A stretch of 64,000 nucleotides of DNA from Saccharomyces uvarum (Eukaryota; Ascomycota; Saccharomycetes; Saccharomycetales; Saccharomycetaceae), in contig OX365941.1 in the NCBI GenBank assembly GCA_947243795.1, positions 620,001 to 684,000 of the forward strand, written 5' to 3'. A program made the translations under genes and the position numbers. Positions 53,661 through 64,000 of this stretch are shown piece after piece. The first letter of the stretch is position 1; every line of letters starts with the position of its first letter. A model generated the notes under the pieces. That model made no database searches, was not told where the DNA came from, and saw only the letters and a list, made by a program, of their open reading frames with translations.

Positions 53661-55082
53661 TTAAGCTCCAGCATCATTCTTGCCTTCTGAAATTACCTTA
53701 GTGACTTCGACCTCAATTGCCTCTGTGTGAACACTCCCACTCTCAACTTGGAAATCTTCACTTTCACCTACACTACCCGTTGCGTGCATATCATGCACTT
53801 TTATGGAATCCGTGATGGACACGGAGGTCTTTGTACCGTAGTTGCCAAATAACGTAGTTTGATGTAAGTCTTCATTAATAACGTAGGGCGAGGAAATGGT
53901 ATCCTTCTTGAGTATGAAGTTGCTCTTTGCATAATCAAAGAGCGTGGAATGCAAATTGTGCTTATAAGAAAACTGCAAGATAAAGGAAAATAATACGATA
54001 AGGATGAAGTTGGTGAAAAACTTGGCAAACTTTTCCTTGGTTGAAGTGTAATTGGCGTAGTTGAACGGTAGTTTTATTACATGAATAGTATTGGCCGCAG
54101 AGACACTTGCCACGTATGTGGAGTCTGGGGAAATTGCTACTTCAGTAATGGCAAAACTATGAGCTTGCTTGAATATTTTAGAGACCGATAAATCTCTTAG
54201 TTTTACAAGAGCTACCGAGTTATCATTACTTGCCATTACGGCTAATTCGCCCTTCAAATCAACGTCCATGGAAGTAATCCCTTTGAATTTGTTTGTTACT
54301 TGTTTAGTTTTCAATACGGAGGTGTTCCCTGACTTGATGCTTATTTTGGTCAACACGATACCTTTGCCCTTTTTCAACGAAGCTGCAATCAATACCGTAT
54401 CATCAGCTATCAAGTTTATCTTGGACAAACTCCAATTCTTATCGAAATCCGTCTTCCTTGCAATGCAGCTTCCTGTAACGGTCGATATCACTTCTAAACT
54501 AGAACCCGTGATATAAGCAATAACTTTGCCGTCTGAAGAGAAATGCAAATCTTTCACTTCTCCCCTAGTCTCTATCTCAAACTTTTCAGTTAAGTCGCTT
54601 GGGTCAATGATTCTCATTATAGCAGGTACTTTAGATGATGCAATGGCGGCCACGGTACCTTCCCGCGAAATATAAACCAGTTTCGTGTAATCATCTGGGT
54701 TTGTGGACTTGTCAAAATCCACGCTAGTGACAAACTTCAATTGGTCGTTCACTCCATTGTATTCGAATTTCCTCAAGTGTTTATTACCTTTACCTTCCGT
54801 GATCTTTGTACTGTTTTCATTGCAACCCAACAAAAATATACCCTTGGAGGCGTCGATTGCCGTGGGAGAATCGCCATTCTCTTCCAATATAAACTCGCTC
54901 AACTCGTGGAACTGGCTCTTCTTACCATCTTTGGTGGGATCCACTCGCAAAGTCGTCAGCTTATTTGATATCCCATTGTTACCTTCACCTCCACCACCTG
55001 CCACAATCAATGTGTCATTGTTCAAGAACTTGGCACCGTAAACAGGATACCCGACGTTATAACTAGCTGTCACAAACTTCAT
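53661..55082 (-). CDS. SEC12: Sar1 guanine-nucleotide exchange factor Sec12
   Basis: 473 residues from ATG 55082 ([20 protein letters not shown]); the eight codons upstream in frame start with GTG and are not used. A cytosolic seven-bladed WD40-like propeller (1-350) contains the K-loop GGGGEGNNG at about 29-37, which contacts Sar1. The single transmembrane anchor is near 355-372 ([15 protein letters not shown]). A luminal C-terminal tail (about 375-473) is Ser/Glu-rich. Known: ER-resident GEF that starts COPII coat assembly. The luminal tail diverges strongly from S. cerevisiae, the propeller little. Confidence 0.96.
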   Translation of the reverse strand: MKFVTASYNVGYPVYGAKFLNNDTLIVAGGGGEGNNGISNKLTTLRVDPTKDGKKSQFHELSEFILEENGDSPTAIDASKGIFLLGCNENSTKITEGKGNKHLRKFEYNGVNDQLKFVTSVDFDKSTNPDDYTKLVYISREGTVAAIASSKVPAIMRIIDPSDLTEKFEIETRGEVKDLHFSSDGKVIAYITGSSLEVISTVTGSCIARKTDFDKNWSLSKINLIADDTVLIAASLKKGKGIVLTKISIKSGNTSVLKTKQVTNKFKGITSMDVDLKGELAVMASNDNSVALVKLRDLSVSKIFKQAHSFAITEVAISPDSTYVASVSAANTIHVIKLPFNYANYTSTKEKFAKFFTNFILIVLFSFILQFSYKHNLHSTLFDYAKSNFILKKDTISSPYVINEDLHQTTLFGNYGTKTSVSITDSIKVHDMHATGSVGESEDFQVESGSVHTEAIEVEVTKVISEGKNDAGA

Positions 55083-55316
55083 ACTGTCTCGATTATACCA
55101 CTTCACACCTAATTATGTCCCTTTTCCTGTTGTGTGCTCTCTTCTAGGTTTCTGTACACGTTTTATGGATTTTTTGGATTCTTTTTTTTCACCTTTTCTT
55201 TTTTCCTCTTTCTTTCACTATTGGACTTTCACCCAAATGAAGATGACTAACCAACTTCGAAAGAACGGTTTGATAAGGCGGTTGGTTGGATATGTGCCGG
55301 TGTGAAGGCGGTACCA

Positions 55317-56270
55317 ATGACTAGTACGTTACACACAACGAAGAAAGTGCTCTCGATCCAATCGCACGTCATACATGGCTACGTGGGGAATAAGGCCGCG
55401 ACTTTCCCACTTCAGTACAGAGGCTGGGACGTGGATGTGTTGAACACGGTTCAGTTTTCCAACCATCCAGGGTATGCCCATTTTACGGGGTTTAAGTGCA
55501 GCACGGAAGAGCTGGTAGAGATTGTAGAGAAAGGGTTGGTCGGGTCGCTAGACATCAAGTATGATGCCGTACTCAGTGGCTATTTGCCCAATGTACAGGC
55601 CCTGCAGAAAATGGCAGGAATAGTGGGACGGATGTGCGAGGAAGACGACAACGTGCAGTGGGTGTTGGACCCTGTACTGGGCGACAATGGGAAACTTTAT
55701 GTGGAAGAGCAATGCGTTGGGGTATATCAAGACATTATGCATAGGTCGAAGATCTTCCTGGCCACGCCAAATCAATTTGAGATGGAATTACTGGTTGGGA
55801 TGCCAATCCGCACGCTGGACGATGCTAAGCGCGGCTTTGAGCAGTTCCACCAAAAGTTCCCTCGAGTGACGCGAGTTGTCGTCACTAGCCTTGAACTGTC
55901 TGACTTCTCCAACGACAACGTATACGTAGTGGCAGGATTTGATTCATCTCTCAGCGACGAGGTGTTCTTTTACAAGATCCCCAAGATCAACGCAACCTTC
56001 AGTGGGAGCGGCGACCTGATCAGTGCCCTGCTCACCGACTCGCTACTGAACGGCCACGCCCCCATCCAGCAGCCACTGAGCACGTCTTTGGGCCAAGTGC
56101 TGTGGCTCGTCACCACCATCCTGCAGAAGACGTACGAACTGAACGTAGTTGACCGGGACCCGCATGATCAGGCCCTAAGGATCAAAGATTTAAAGCTGAT
56201 TCAATGCAAAGACATCCTGAAGCAGGACCTGGTGCCCTCGATCGGCAAGCCAGAGACCATCAAGATATAG
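55317..56270 (+). CDS. BUD17: Pyridoxal kinase-like protein Bud17
   Basis: 317 residues from ATG 55317, the S. cerevisiae length (the frame opens five codons earlier with GTG). Ribokinase/PfkB-type pyridoxal kinase: VLSIQSHVIHGYVGNKAATFPLQ at the N-terminus, DAVLSGYLPN, WVLDPVLGDNGKLYV, LATPNQFEMELL and the catalytic GSGDLISALL with Asp233. Reaction: ATP-dependent phosphorylation of pyridoxal, pyridoxine or pyridoxamine; in yeast the deletion alters bud-site selection. The paralogue BUD16 is similar; synteny with SEC12 and CPR8 supports BUD17. The 3' half is moderately GC-rich. Confidence 0.96.
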   Translation: MTSTLHTTKKVLSIQSHVIHGYVGNKAATFPLQYRGWDVDVLNTVQFSNHPGYAHFTGFKCSTEELVEIVEKGLVGSLDIKYDAVLSGYLPNVQALQKMAGIVGRMCEEDDNVQWVLDPVLGDNGKLYVEEQCVGVYQDIMHRSKIFLATPNQFEMELLVGMPIRTLDDAKRGFEQFHQKFPRVTRVVVTSLELSDFSNDNVYVVAGFDSSLSDEVFFYKIPKINATFSGSGDLISALLTDSLLNGHAPIQQPLSTSLGQVLWLVTTILQKTYELNVVDRDPHDQALRIKDLKLIQCKDILKQDLVPSIGKPETIKI

Positions 56271-56548
56271 GACTGCGTAAAAGGCTATACTCCTTCTCCA
56301 TTGGGACATGGCTGCTGCAGGAACAGGCCCAAATAGGCAAACGCATTCCTGATCGGGCAGTTGCAGGCACAAGACGCGACCCTTTTTGGGAAACCGATCC
56401 TTCTTTGGATTTTTCAACATGGGTGAGAAAAATATAGAATAAAAATGTATAAAATTAAATATTGAAACAAATAGATTACAAAACGCTATTCATATTCTAC
56501 CACGCCAACTGCAGAGGACATCGTCATTTGCGCACGCTAGAATAAAAC

Positions 56549-57472
56549 ATGACACATATTTTCCTGTATATTTATATGGCACTGACTGTTGCATGCACAA
56601 TGGCTTCGCCATTGCCTGTGGATAACAAAAGGGTTCCCTCCGATTACCTGGATCTGACCAAGAAGTATGCACCGGAACCTCCCACTACACATAACGTTAT
56701 TCTCGGACTCGTGTTCACGGATCCTGATGATGATTCCTCAATAGAGTTACACAACATAGGCTTAGATTTATATGGAACCATGGTTCCCAAGACAGCGTTG
56801 AATTTCTTTCAGTATGCTGACACTAAAGGAGATCTCCATCCTAGCGAGAACCAATCGCACCGTGATTTAGACATGATTTTACCAAATGGGGCCATAGAAA
56901 GTGTATATTTCCCTCCCCACCCTGTTGAAGAAACATCGGGTTTGGCTTCTCTTTTCCAAGAAAATTTCGGTTTGACTCATGATAGACCAGGCAGGGTTTC
57001 CATGGCCAACGATGATGCGGGTTCTAAGTATATGATATGGACGAGTGGCATGTCTTATGAAGGCGACAATGTTGTGTTTGGACAAATTACTTCCGGTTTG
57101 AGAGGTTTGATGGATAGAGTGGCTAAGGTAAAAACGGACGAAAACGGCAAACCAGACCAACCAATAACAATAGTCTACATCTCAGTAAGTGAAAACAATT
57201 TGCCAAATCCGAAGAAAGCCCACGAGCAGTATTTACAAAGCCTCCAGGATTATCAAAACGGAGATTTGAGCAAAGGTGTCTCTTTAAAAACGTACCTCTA
57301 CCATGATAACGAGAGAGATTTGGAAGACGTAAAATACAATCAGCTTCACCATCCATTGCCCAGGATCGTGCTTGGTATCTCGGCCTTAATGGCTTGCTAT
57401 GTTGTAGCCAAGTATAGGAAGAGGATATTTAGTAGATCATCATCTAAAATCATTTCTATTAGAGAGGACTGA
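56549..57472 (+). CDS. CPR8: Cyclophilin-type prolyl isomerase Cpr8, secretory pathway
   Basis: 307 residues. Signal peptide about 1-20 (MTHIFLYIYMALTVACTMAS), cyclophilin-like domain about 48-215, and a C-terminal hydrophobic anchor near 273-292 (IVLGISALMACYVVAKY) followed by a basic tail KYRKRIFSRSSSK. The isomerase core is divergent: ILPNGAIESVYFPPHP and LASLFQENFGLTHDRPGRVSM replace the usual catalytic context, so activity is uncertain. Known: Cpr8 is the vacuolar/secretory paralogue of Cpr4. CPR8 is assigned by synteny. Confidence 0.93.
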   Translation: MTHIFLYIYMALTVACTMASPLPVDNKRVPSDYLDLTKKYAPEPPTTHNVILGLVFTDPDDDSSIELHNIGLDLYGTMVPKTALNFFQYADTKGDLHPSENQSHRDLDMILPNGAIESVYFPPHPVEETSGLASLFQENFGLTHDRPGRVSMANDDAGSKYMIWTSGMSYEGDNVVFGQITSGLRGLMDRVAKVKTDENGKPDQPITIVYISVSENNLPNPKKAHEQYLQSLQDYQNGDLSKGVSLKTYLYHDNERDLEDVKYNQLHHPLPRIVLGISALMACYVVAKYRKRIFSRSSSKIISIRED

Positions 57473-57555
57473 AAACGTATTATTTTCTCACCTTCCATTC
57501 AATATTCATTCGTTGCATATGTATACATATATATATAATTTCTGTCTTCATTATG

Positions 57556-58857
57556 CTAATTATAATTCAATGTTTCATGTAACAGCTTCTCTATTGAACC
57601 CTTTTCCAGGTACTTCCCAATAAGAACAATCTTACATTCCTTTTGGGAGCCATCATCATCACATCGGCCTGGGAAGACATCGTATGTGTCGCGGACGCCC
57701 TGGATTACACGTACAGCAGGTTTGTTTCCTTCGATGAGTATCAAACCTTTAGTTCTTTGCACTTCCCAATTATGCTCATTATGTTCGGAGCCGCCTTCCA
57801 ACACAGCCAGGGCCCCAAAATTTTTCCATAGTAAGGGCTGCAAAAATTGTTTGAGGAATTTCTCATTATATTCCTCTTCGTCTCTTAATGGTCTGAAAGT
57901 AAGCATCACCGTGCCCATTCGATGATCATGTATGGTCCCACCTCCCACACTGTTATCTAAGATGTCTGATACTCGTATGCTGTCGTATGCGTGGATATCT
58001 AACAACTTGTCGATTGAAGTTTCGCTATACTTCGTGAAGTACATGGGGGCAATGCAATTGATTTCCCGTATTCTTTTCTGTAACTGCTTGATCGTATTGG
58101 GCGAGTGCTCGATCTTATCGTACTTGTTCATTATAATGCGATCAGCCATGGCTAGCTGGAAGTGCGCAATAGTTAGGTTTCCCTCCAATCCGACTTTGTC
58201 TCCATGCCAGTGAGCATCAACAGAAACGTCATCCAAACACTTCAATATATGTTCACAATCCAGAACGGTGATGATCCCATCGATATAAACACTGCTGTTC
58301 AGCCCCTCATCTTGCCAAAACATCTTGGCGATGGGAGCAGGGTCTGCAATACCGGAAGTCTCCAAAAGAATATAATCGATCTTACCAGGTGAACGTTCTA
58401 CCATATCTTCAATGGCCTTAACACCTATATTTTTCAGCGAGCAACACAAACATCCGTTACCTAAATCCAACCATTCTTGATAACTGGACGACCCATTTTT
58501 GATGGTCATAGCTTTTTCGATTTCACTGGAATCTCCAAATTCATTCAAAATCACAGCAATCTTTTTATCTGCACCCTTTAATGCTATTTTTTCCAATAAA
58601 GTCGATTTTCCTGATCCTAAATAACCAGTGATGATGCTCACAGGAATACGTTTCCTCTTTTGTGACCCGTTCATATTATTATCGACGCTCTCCATTTGCT
58701 TGTTCACTCTTTCCACTTTGGCATCGCTGACAATATTCCCACCATCATACGAAACATTTTTCAGTATTTCTTGTAAATTCGTCTCTTCACCTGTCACTAG
58801 GCTGGGCAACTCCCCATCTTCCTCTTCATTATACTTGATATTCCTCAACGCAGACAT
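57556..58857 (-). CDS. ZNG1: Zinc-regulated GTPase metalloprotein activator (COBW/CobW family)
   Basis: 433 residues (S. cerevisiae YNR029C about 429). G3E GTPase: Walker A GYLGSGKST (78-86), the metal-binding CxCC motif C136-L-C138-C139 in GNGCLCCSLK, Walker B-like DYILLETSGIADP, and a base motif near MNKYD. The C-terminal COBW domain (about 330-433) contains VLEGGSEHNEHNWEVQRTKG. Known: ZNG1 proteins deliver zinc to methionine aminopeptidase 1. The N-terminal acidic stretch (EEEDGELPSLV) resembles the short motif reported to dock on the MAP1 zinc finger. Start ATG at 58857. Confidence 0.95.
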   Translation of the reverse strand: MSALRNIKYNEEEDGELPSLVTGEETNLQEILKNVSYDGGNIVSDAKVERVNKQMESVDNNMNGSQKRKRIPVSIITGYLGSGKSTLLEKIALKGADKKIAVILNEFGDSSEIEKAMTIKNGSSSYQEWLDLGNGCLCCSLKNIGVKAIEDMVERSPGKIDYILLETSGIADPAPIAKMFWQDEGLNSSVYIDGIITVLDCEHILKCLDDVSVDAHWHGDKVGLEGNLTIAHFQLAMADRIIMNKYDKIEHSPNTIKQLQKRIREINCIAPMYFTKYSETSIDKLLDIHAYDSIRVSDILDNSVGGGTIHDHRMGTVMLTFRPLRDEEEYNEKFLKQFLQPLLWKNFGALAVLEGGSEHNEHNWEVQRTKGLILIEGNKPAVRVIQGVRDTYDVFPGRCDDDGSQKECKIVLIGKYLEKGSIEKLLHETLNYN

Positions 58858-59143
58858 TCGCTCACTTGGAAAACACTCTCGATATAGGGAATGCTACTGG
58901 ATGTACCTTTGCAATTATTACAAATCATTCAAAATGTATAGAACATCAATAGTGAAAAAAAATGAAAAATGAAAAATTCGGCCCTTGAATTGACTGACCT
59001 TTAAGAGCCGACAACACATGTCGTGGCCATTGAAAAGAATATAAAAGACTCAGGACTCAAGTATTAAGTGGATAATCTCGTCTTTAATATAGTGAATAGA
59101 CGCAATTCAAGGTAAGGTAAAACAAGATAAAACAAACCTGATA

Positions 59144-60799
59144 ATGCGTTGGTCTGTTCTCGATACAGTGTTACTGGGCGTGATTTCCTTCCATCTAATC
59201 AAAGCTCCTTTTACTAAAGTAGAAGAGAGTTTCAATATCCAAGCCATCCATGATATTTTAAAATACAGTGTTTTTGATATTTCCCAATATGATCATTTGA
59301 AGTTCCCCGGTGTCGTTCCTAGAACGTTCGTTGGTGCTGTGATTATTGCCATGCTTTCCAGACCTTATCTATACGTCAGTTCCCTGATCCAGGCTGCCAA
59401 GCCCTCTTCTATAGACGTTCAGTTGGTGGTTAGAGGTGTCGTGGGGCTTACCAATGGGATTTCTTTCATTTATTTGAAAAATGCTTTGCAAGATATGTTT
59501 GACGAGATTACGAAGAAGAAAAAGGAAGAAAATGAAAACCAGGATGCATACGTTTACGACAGCGCCGGTTCATGGTTTATTTTCTTTTTGATTGGTAGTT
59601 TTCATTTGATGTTCTATAGCACCAGAACTTTACCTAATTTCATTATGACCCTACCGTTGACTAACGTCGCATTGGGTTGGGTCTTGTTAGGTCGCTACAA
59701 TGCTGCCATTTTCCTGTCTGCATTCGTTGCAATTGTATTCAGACTAGAGGTGGCTGCTTTAAGCGCTGGTATTGCGTTATTTGCTGTCATTTTCAAGAAA
59801 ATTTCATTGTCTGGTGCAATCAAGTTTGGTATCTTTGGCCTAGGACTCGGTTCCATCATTGGCATCACAATTGATTCATATTTCTGGCAAGAATGGTGTC
59901 TACCTGAAGTGGACGGCTTTTTTTTCAACGTTATATCTGGCTATGCTTCCAAATGGGGAGTTGAACCAATAACGGCTTATTTCACCCATTACTTGAGAAT
60001 GATGTTTATGCCACCAACTGTGTTACTGTTGAATTACTTCGGCTATAAATTGGCCCCCACTAATTTAAAAATTATTTCATTAGCATCTCTTTTCCATGTT
60101 GTCATCATGTCTTTGCAGCCTCACAAGGAATGGAGGTTTATTATCTATGCTGTTCCCTCGGTTTTGTTGTTAGGTGCCACTGGGGCCGCACATCTATGGG
60201 AAAATATGAAAGTAAGAAAGATAACTAATGTTCTATTCTTGACTATATTGCCCTTGTCCATATTGGCATCTTTTCTCATTTCAATGGGGTTTTTGTATAT
60301 TTCGAGAATGAACTATCCAGGTGGTGAAGCTTTGGCTTCCTTTAATAATATGATTGTAGAAAACAATATTACAAATGTAACTGTCCACATGAGCATACCT
60401 CCATGTATGACTGGTGTTACCTTATTTGGCGAATTGAACCACGATGTGTACGGTGTCATTTACGATAAGACTGAGAATACTACTATTTTGGAAGACATGT
60501 GGCCTTCGTTTGATTATTTAGTTACTCATGAACCAACAGCCGCTCACTTACCATTCGAAAACACAGCCACCGATCACTGGGAACTCATCGGCTCAACTAA
60601 AATGTTTACCGGATTCGATCCGTCATATATTACCAACTTTGTTTTCCAAGAGAAGGTTAACGTTTTTTCCCTAATTAAACAAATTATTTTCGATAAAACA
60701 CCGGCTGTTTTTTTAAAGGAATTAACTACCAATTCCATTATTAAAAGCGATGTGTTTTTCACTTACAAGAGAACCAAGCAAGATGAAAGAACAAACTAA
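59144..60799 (+). CDS. ALG12: Dolichol-linked alpha-1,6-mannosyltransferase Alg12
   Basis: 551 residues, exactly the S. cerevisiae length. GT22 family: N-terminal FTKVEESFNIQAIHDI with the conserved acidic luminal loop, then YDHLKFPGVVPRTFVGA and about ten or more hydrophobic helices. HKEWRFIIYAVP (the family HKE-RF motif) lies near residue 325. Reaction: adds the eighth mannose, alpha-1,6, to dolichol-PP-Man7GlcNAc2 in the ER lumen. It is divergent with ZNG1 and convergent with SSK2. Start MRWSVLDTVLLGVISFH at the first ATG. Confidence 0.97.
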   Translation: MRWSVLDTVLLGVISFHLIKAPFTKVEESFNIQAIHDILKYSVFDISQYDHLKFPGVVPRTFVGAVIIAMLSRPYLYVSSLIQAAKPSSIDVQLVVRGVVGLTNGISFIYLKNALQDMFDEITKKKKEENENQDAYVYDSAGSWFIFFLIGSFHLMFYSTRTLPNFIMTLPLTNVALGWVLLGRYNAAIFLSAFVAIVFRLEVAALSAGIALFAVIFKKISLSGAIKFGIFGLGLGSIIGITIDSYFWQEWCLPEVDGFFFNVISGYASKWGVEPITAYFTHYLRMMFMPPTVLLLNYFGYKLAPTNLKIISLASLFHVVIMSLQPHKEWRFIIYAVPSVLLLGATGAAHLWENMKVRKITNVLFLTILPLSILASFLISMGFLYISRMNYPGGEALASFNNMIVENNITNVTVHMSIPPCMTGVTLFGELNHDVYGVIYDKTENTTILEDMWPSFDYLVTHEPTAAHLPFENTATDHWELIGSTKMFTGFDPSYITNFVFQEKVNVFSLIKQIIFDKTPAVFLKELTTNSIIKSDVFFTYKRTKQDERTN

Positions 60800-61047
60800 A
60801 TCTCGGATATTGTATAATAGTGGCTTTTTTTAAGGAAAATTATATATATATACAGAGAATCGTCAATAGTTTACCTCCACGAAGTTCGGATTTTATTTTT
60901 TTCTTTACAGTTTAATTTAAACACGAGAGGAATTATTATCATTAATTTTCTATTTTCGATCAAACATTATATACGCGTTCCCACTATATTTCATTTATTC
61001 TATAATAATATGACATTATATAATACAATAAACCTTTTTCAAGTTTT

Positions 61048-64000
61048 TTACTCTTTTTCTTCAGTATCTGTAGAGGAAGAATCGTCACCAAAGGCTATTT
61101 CTCTAATTTGTACAATCCAAGGATCCATCAACAGCTCAACCGCACTGGCTCTCTTGGAAGGATTTTGAATGAGACATCTCTCTAAAAATTTCCTACCAGC
61201 AGGAGATACCTCATCCTTATTGGGGAACTGCGGAGTGTGTCCGGCAGCGACATGATACATAATGGCCCACTCATTATCTAAATTGGACCATGGCCGCCTA
61301 CCAGTAATCATTTCTAATACAACACAACCCAATGACCAAACATCATCCGCCCCGAATTTTCCGTTACTGGTAGAACCAGTAATCGATTCCGGCGCCATAT
61401 ACATAGGTGTCCCCATCATATCTTGCAGACCGTTTTCGTTGTTTTTTGCTACCTTTGTATCTGCAGCGTGGGCGTCTTCTTCATGCTCACCGTCTGCGTC
61501 TTCAGTTTTGTTCATACTAGCCAATCTAGTTCCATTATTAGCAATTTTCCTGGCAGCACCAAAATCAACATACTTAATAACACCATTAAAATCTAGTAGA
61601 ATATTTTCAGGTTTGACATCACGGTGAACAATTCCAGATTCATGCAAATACGCAAGACCTTCCAGTAACTGTAAAGTGTAGACTTGAGTGACCATTTCAT
61701 CTTCAATGCGACCATGCTCCAATAGAGCTGCTAAAGAACCTCCCTCACAATATTCCATGAAGATATTCACTTTATCACGATGGACCTCGACACCATAATA
61801 TGAAACTATGTTTGGGTGATTCAAAATCTCCAAGACACTCATCTCTTCTTTGATTAGAGGGAAGATCTTTTTCATTGCCTTACTGTCTTGGATATTAATT
61901 TCTTTAACGGCCAGAATTTCACCATTGTCCAAATCAACCGCAGAAAATACTCTTCCAAAAGTTCCACCACCAACAAAATTCCTCTTTTGCCATCTCATAG
62001 ACACGTTGGAGATAGAGGATGCCAAGGAAACAAGATACTTGTTGCCTTTATCACTGTCATCAATCACTTTACCAGTCTGATGTGGATTCCTTTTGATTTT
62101 TTCTTCCAATTCTATAATACTCTGTACACGGAACTCAGAATTCACTTGCAACATCATATCGTCATCGAACACATCTTCCAGATCAAGATTTGATCTAGCT
62201 TGTTGATTAACTTTCTCAACTTCCATGGAGCGTGCACCTATTATATCGAAATGGGAGATAAGCAGTGACATGCACTCGGAGATTTTTTGCTTTAAAGAGG
62301 AAAATTGACAGTCATCAAGCGCTAGAACATTCCAACCACTGACCATATGCATCGCAAATTCCATTGACGTCACACACCACCTAAACACCCTCTGGTCTGT
62401 CGGATCACAGTCTTCAGCTAAGAACTTTAGCCACCCAATACTTAGTCTCATCATTAAAAGTATAATTATGGACCGTTTTTCATTGTTGGCAACATTTATC
62501 CTCAAAAAGTTCAGACCAAAATCTCTCCCGAAAAGGAAAATATTATTCAATAAATCATTAACAGGACTTACTCTTTTGAATGTGGTCATAATCTTTGGAT
62601 AATTTTTCAAAACACTATACGTGCATCTGAAATATGCCTTATTTATCCTTTGCAGGTTATTTTTTACAGTCTCAGAAGATGACTTCTTTTCCAAAAAGGA
62701 AACCGAGTTGCTAGCAATTTGTTGAAATCTATCACATTGATACTCTAGAGCATAACTGGATCCTTGACACATCAGATCTATTGAGTTTGAAATTACTTTT
62801 AAATTTAGATCTTCCGCTTTGATGACTTTATTATCAGATAGATTGTACATTTCACCTTCCCATAGCAACGGTTCCTGTGGAGTCAGTATCAGTACATAAC
62901 CAAGAGAATTCAATCTTGTCTCTAATTCGTAAATCTCTTCTTCTGTGCTCTTACTATTTTCGAAATCCGGTTCACGGTTGACCCTATTCCCATTGTAAGA
63001 TCTGGGCTCGCTGTTTAAATCATTTTTAACATAGTAAAATGGTGTACCATCACTTGAAATATCCGAACCCAATGAACAATTTGAGTTCCATTTGCCATCC
63101 AAAGCATTATAAATGGTCAGACTGTTATTGATTTCTAGTTTGGGCACCAAATCACAACCAATGTCTGTATTCTTAATGATTCTCAGTATATCATCATCTT
63201 TACAACCCAATAATTCAGGGCTACCAATCAAATAGGTACCGTTTTGTTCTAGGTAACCCCCTGAGTAGATAAGAAAGTGGCCTGTTTCCTTCAACTGTTT
63301 TAGTAAATAGTTGTGGTCTTCTATCTTATATCTAACAAAATTTTGGAATGCTTTTGTTAAAATATTTGTAAATCTATTAAGTTTTCTTTTCATTGATCCA
63401 AGTATCTCGAATATTTGCATCAGCCATTTTTCAGCGACTGCTTCATTATCTAATTTCGGGGGAGTATTTTGCTGCCGTAGAAGGTATGCGTGCAATCTGT
63501 GAACCAACCTAAGTGTCAACTTTGTAAACTCAGCGGCAATTAATTCACCAGCATCATCGATATAATAACCAACATTTCTGAACATTTCCCAGTATTTCAA
63601 TAACAAATCAGGTTCTTTAGAGGTCTTGAATGAATTTTTTCCACTATATAATATCCTTAGTTCCAAGATATAGAAAAAATACTTCAAAGCTTCGACAACA
63701 GTATGATCAAATTCAGGATCAATTTTCACGTTTAGAAACCAGTCTTTGCAATAGGAAGCAACAGTGAATTTCATCTGGACCGCTAATTTGATATAAGTGC
63801 TGAAATCATCCATCATTTGATCAATCATCATTAGTGTTGGATTCTGTATTTTTTTTGCATACGATAAGCGAATTAGTATAATATCTTTAACTAGACACAT
63901 GGGGAACATCAATAAGAATTCCAAATCTTGATCTAGGTAGGACAAATTCAATTCATTCCACATTTTTTGGTATTTCAAAAAGAAAAATTTAGCCTTTAAA
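61048..64000 (-). CDS. SSK2: MAP kinase kinase kinase Ssk2 of the HOG pathway (partial, N-terminus off the window)
   Basis: 983 C-terminal codons are present; the frame runs open through the right edge (…[16 protein letters not shown]). Full-length S. cerevisiae Ssk2 is 1,579 residues, so about 600 N-terminal residues, including the Ssk1-binding region, are missing. The kinase domain occupies roughly 61110-61990: Gly-loop [14 protein letters not shown] Lys, [36 protein letters not shown]. Known: Ssk2, activated by Ssk1, phosphorylates Pbs2 in osmostress; it also aids actin recovery. The paralogue SSK22 is the alternative, but synteny after ALG12 supports SSK2. Confidence 0.95.
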   Translation of the reverse strand, partial: LKAKFFFLKYQKMWNELNLSYLDQDLEFLLMFPMCLVKDIILIRLSYAKKIQNPTLMMIDQMMDDFSTYIKLAVQMKFTVASYCKDWFLNVKIDPEFDHTVVEALKYFFYILELRILYSGKNSFKTSKEPDLLLKYWEMFRNVGYYIDDAGELIAAEFTKLTLRLVHRLHAYLLRQQNTPPKLDNEAVAEKWLMQIFEILGSMKRKLNRFTNILTKAFQNFVRYKIEDHNYLLKQLKETGHFLIYSGGYLEQNGTYLIGSPELLGCKDDDILRIIKNTDIGCDLVPKLEINNSLTIYNALDGKWNSNCSLGSDISSDGTPFYYVKNDLNSEPRSYNGNRVNREPDFENSKSTEEEIYELETRLNSLGYVLILTPQEPLLWEGEMYNLSDNKVIKAEDLNLKVISNSIDLMCQGSSYALEYQCDRFQQIASNSVSFLEKKSSSETVKNNLQRINKAYFRCTYSVLKNYPKIMTTFKRVSPVNDLLNNIFLFGRDFGLNFLRINVANNEKRSIIILLMMRLSIGWLKFLAEDCDPTDQRVFRWCVTSMEFAMHMVSGWNVLALDDCQFSSLKQKISECMSLLISHFDIIGARSMEVEKVNQQARSNLDLEDVFDDDMMLQVNSEFRVQSIIELEEKIKRNPHQTGKVIDDSDKGNKYLVSLASSISNVSMRWQKRNFVGGGTFGRVFSAVDLDNGEILAVKEINIQDSKAMKKIFPLIKEEMSVLEILNHPNIVSYYGVEVHRDKVNIFMEYCEGGSLAALLEHGRIEDEMVTQVYTLQLLEGLAYLHESGIVHRDVKPENILLDFNGVIKYVDFGAARKIANNGTRLASMNKTEDADGEHEEDAHAADTKVAKNNENGLQDMMGTPMYMAPESITGSTSNGKFGADDVWSLGCVVLEMITGRRPWSNLDNEWAIMYHVAAGHTPQFPNKDEVSPAGRKFLERCLIQNPSKRASAVELLMDPWIVQIREIAFGDDSSSTDTEEKE

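Noticed and set aside
55083-55106. Eight-codon extension of SEC12
   Set aside because: Begins with GTG; the conserved protein starts at MKFVTASYN.

Overview
The window is nuclear DNA of a budding yeast of the genus Saccharomyces. It has compact, nearly intron-free genes, one spliced gene with a GTATGT donor and TACTAA-type branch point, a 119-bp point centromere, Ty1/Ty2-type delta LTR remnants beside tRNA genes, and protein lengths that match the S. cerevisiae chromosome XIV set almost gene for gene (order LST8 to SSK2, known there as YNL006W to YNR031C). Against the S. cerevisiae proteins as I remember them, several products (Dom34, Mrp7, Atg3, Vps27, Prp2, Tim23 N-terminus) differ too much for S. 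cerevisiae itself. I infer a non-cerevisiae member of the Saccharomyces sensu stricto group (S. uvarum/eubayanus, kudriavzevii, arboricola, mikatae or jurei, or such a subgenome in a hybrid) with conserved synteny. I cannot name the species from memory.

Layout. Left arm (1-8,906): a heat-shock element on the left edge, then LST8, MRP7, the spliced HRB1, PET8, RLP7 and DOM34. Centromere block (8,907-10,081): short tandem repeats and CEN14 with CDEI, CDEII and CDEIII. Right arm: CIT1, then a tRNA-Pro(AGG) and a tRNA-Asn(GTT) in divergent orientation with two delta LTR remnants between them, then ATO2, RPC34, SWM2, VPS27, ATG3, LRO1, NRM1, CSE2, PRP2, URK1, PHO91, YNR014W, SMM1, ACC1, TIM23, RCF2, ARE2, ATP23, YNR021W, MRPL50, SNF12, MPP6, SEC12, BUD17, CPR8, ZNG1, ALG12, and the C-terminal two thirds of SSK2 running off the right edge.

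Functional grouping. As usual in yeast there are no operons. Several neighbours nevertheless share a theme. Lipid metabolism is served by ACC1 (malonyl-CoA), LRO1 (triacylglycerol) and ARE2 (sterol esters). Mitochondrial biogenesis is served by MRP7, MRPL50, TIM23, RCF2, ATP23, PET8 and CIT1, and three of these carry Puf3-type 3'-UTR motifs. RNA metabolism is served by HRB1, RLP7, DOM34, PRP2, SWM2, SMM1, MPP6 and RPC34. Recognisable promoter signals fit the genes: PAC/RRPE at RLP7, an MBF-type cluster at NRM1, an inositol/choline element at ACC1, and E-boxes at PHO91.

The least expected property is base composition. Sharp GC-rich islands (about 22.65-23.1 kb, 32.85-34.9 kb, 41.0-42.05 kb and 42.9-46.3 kb) start and stop inside genes, leave the proteins conserved, and generate long but spurious antisense reading frames. 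I found no undescribed gene system, CRISPR array or intact mobile element.
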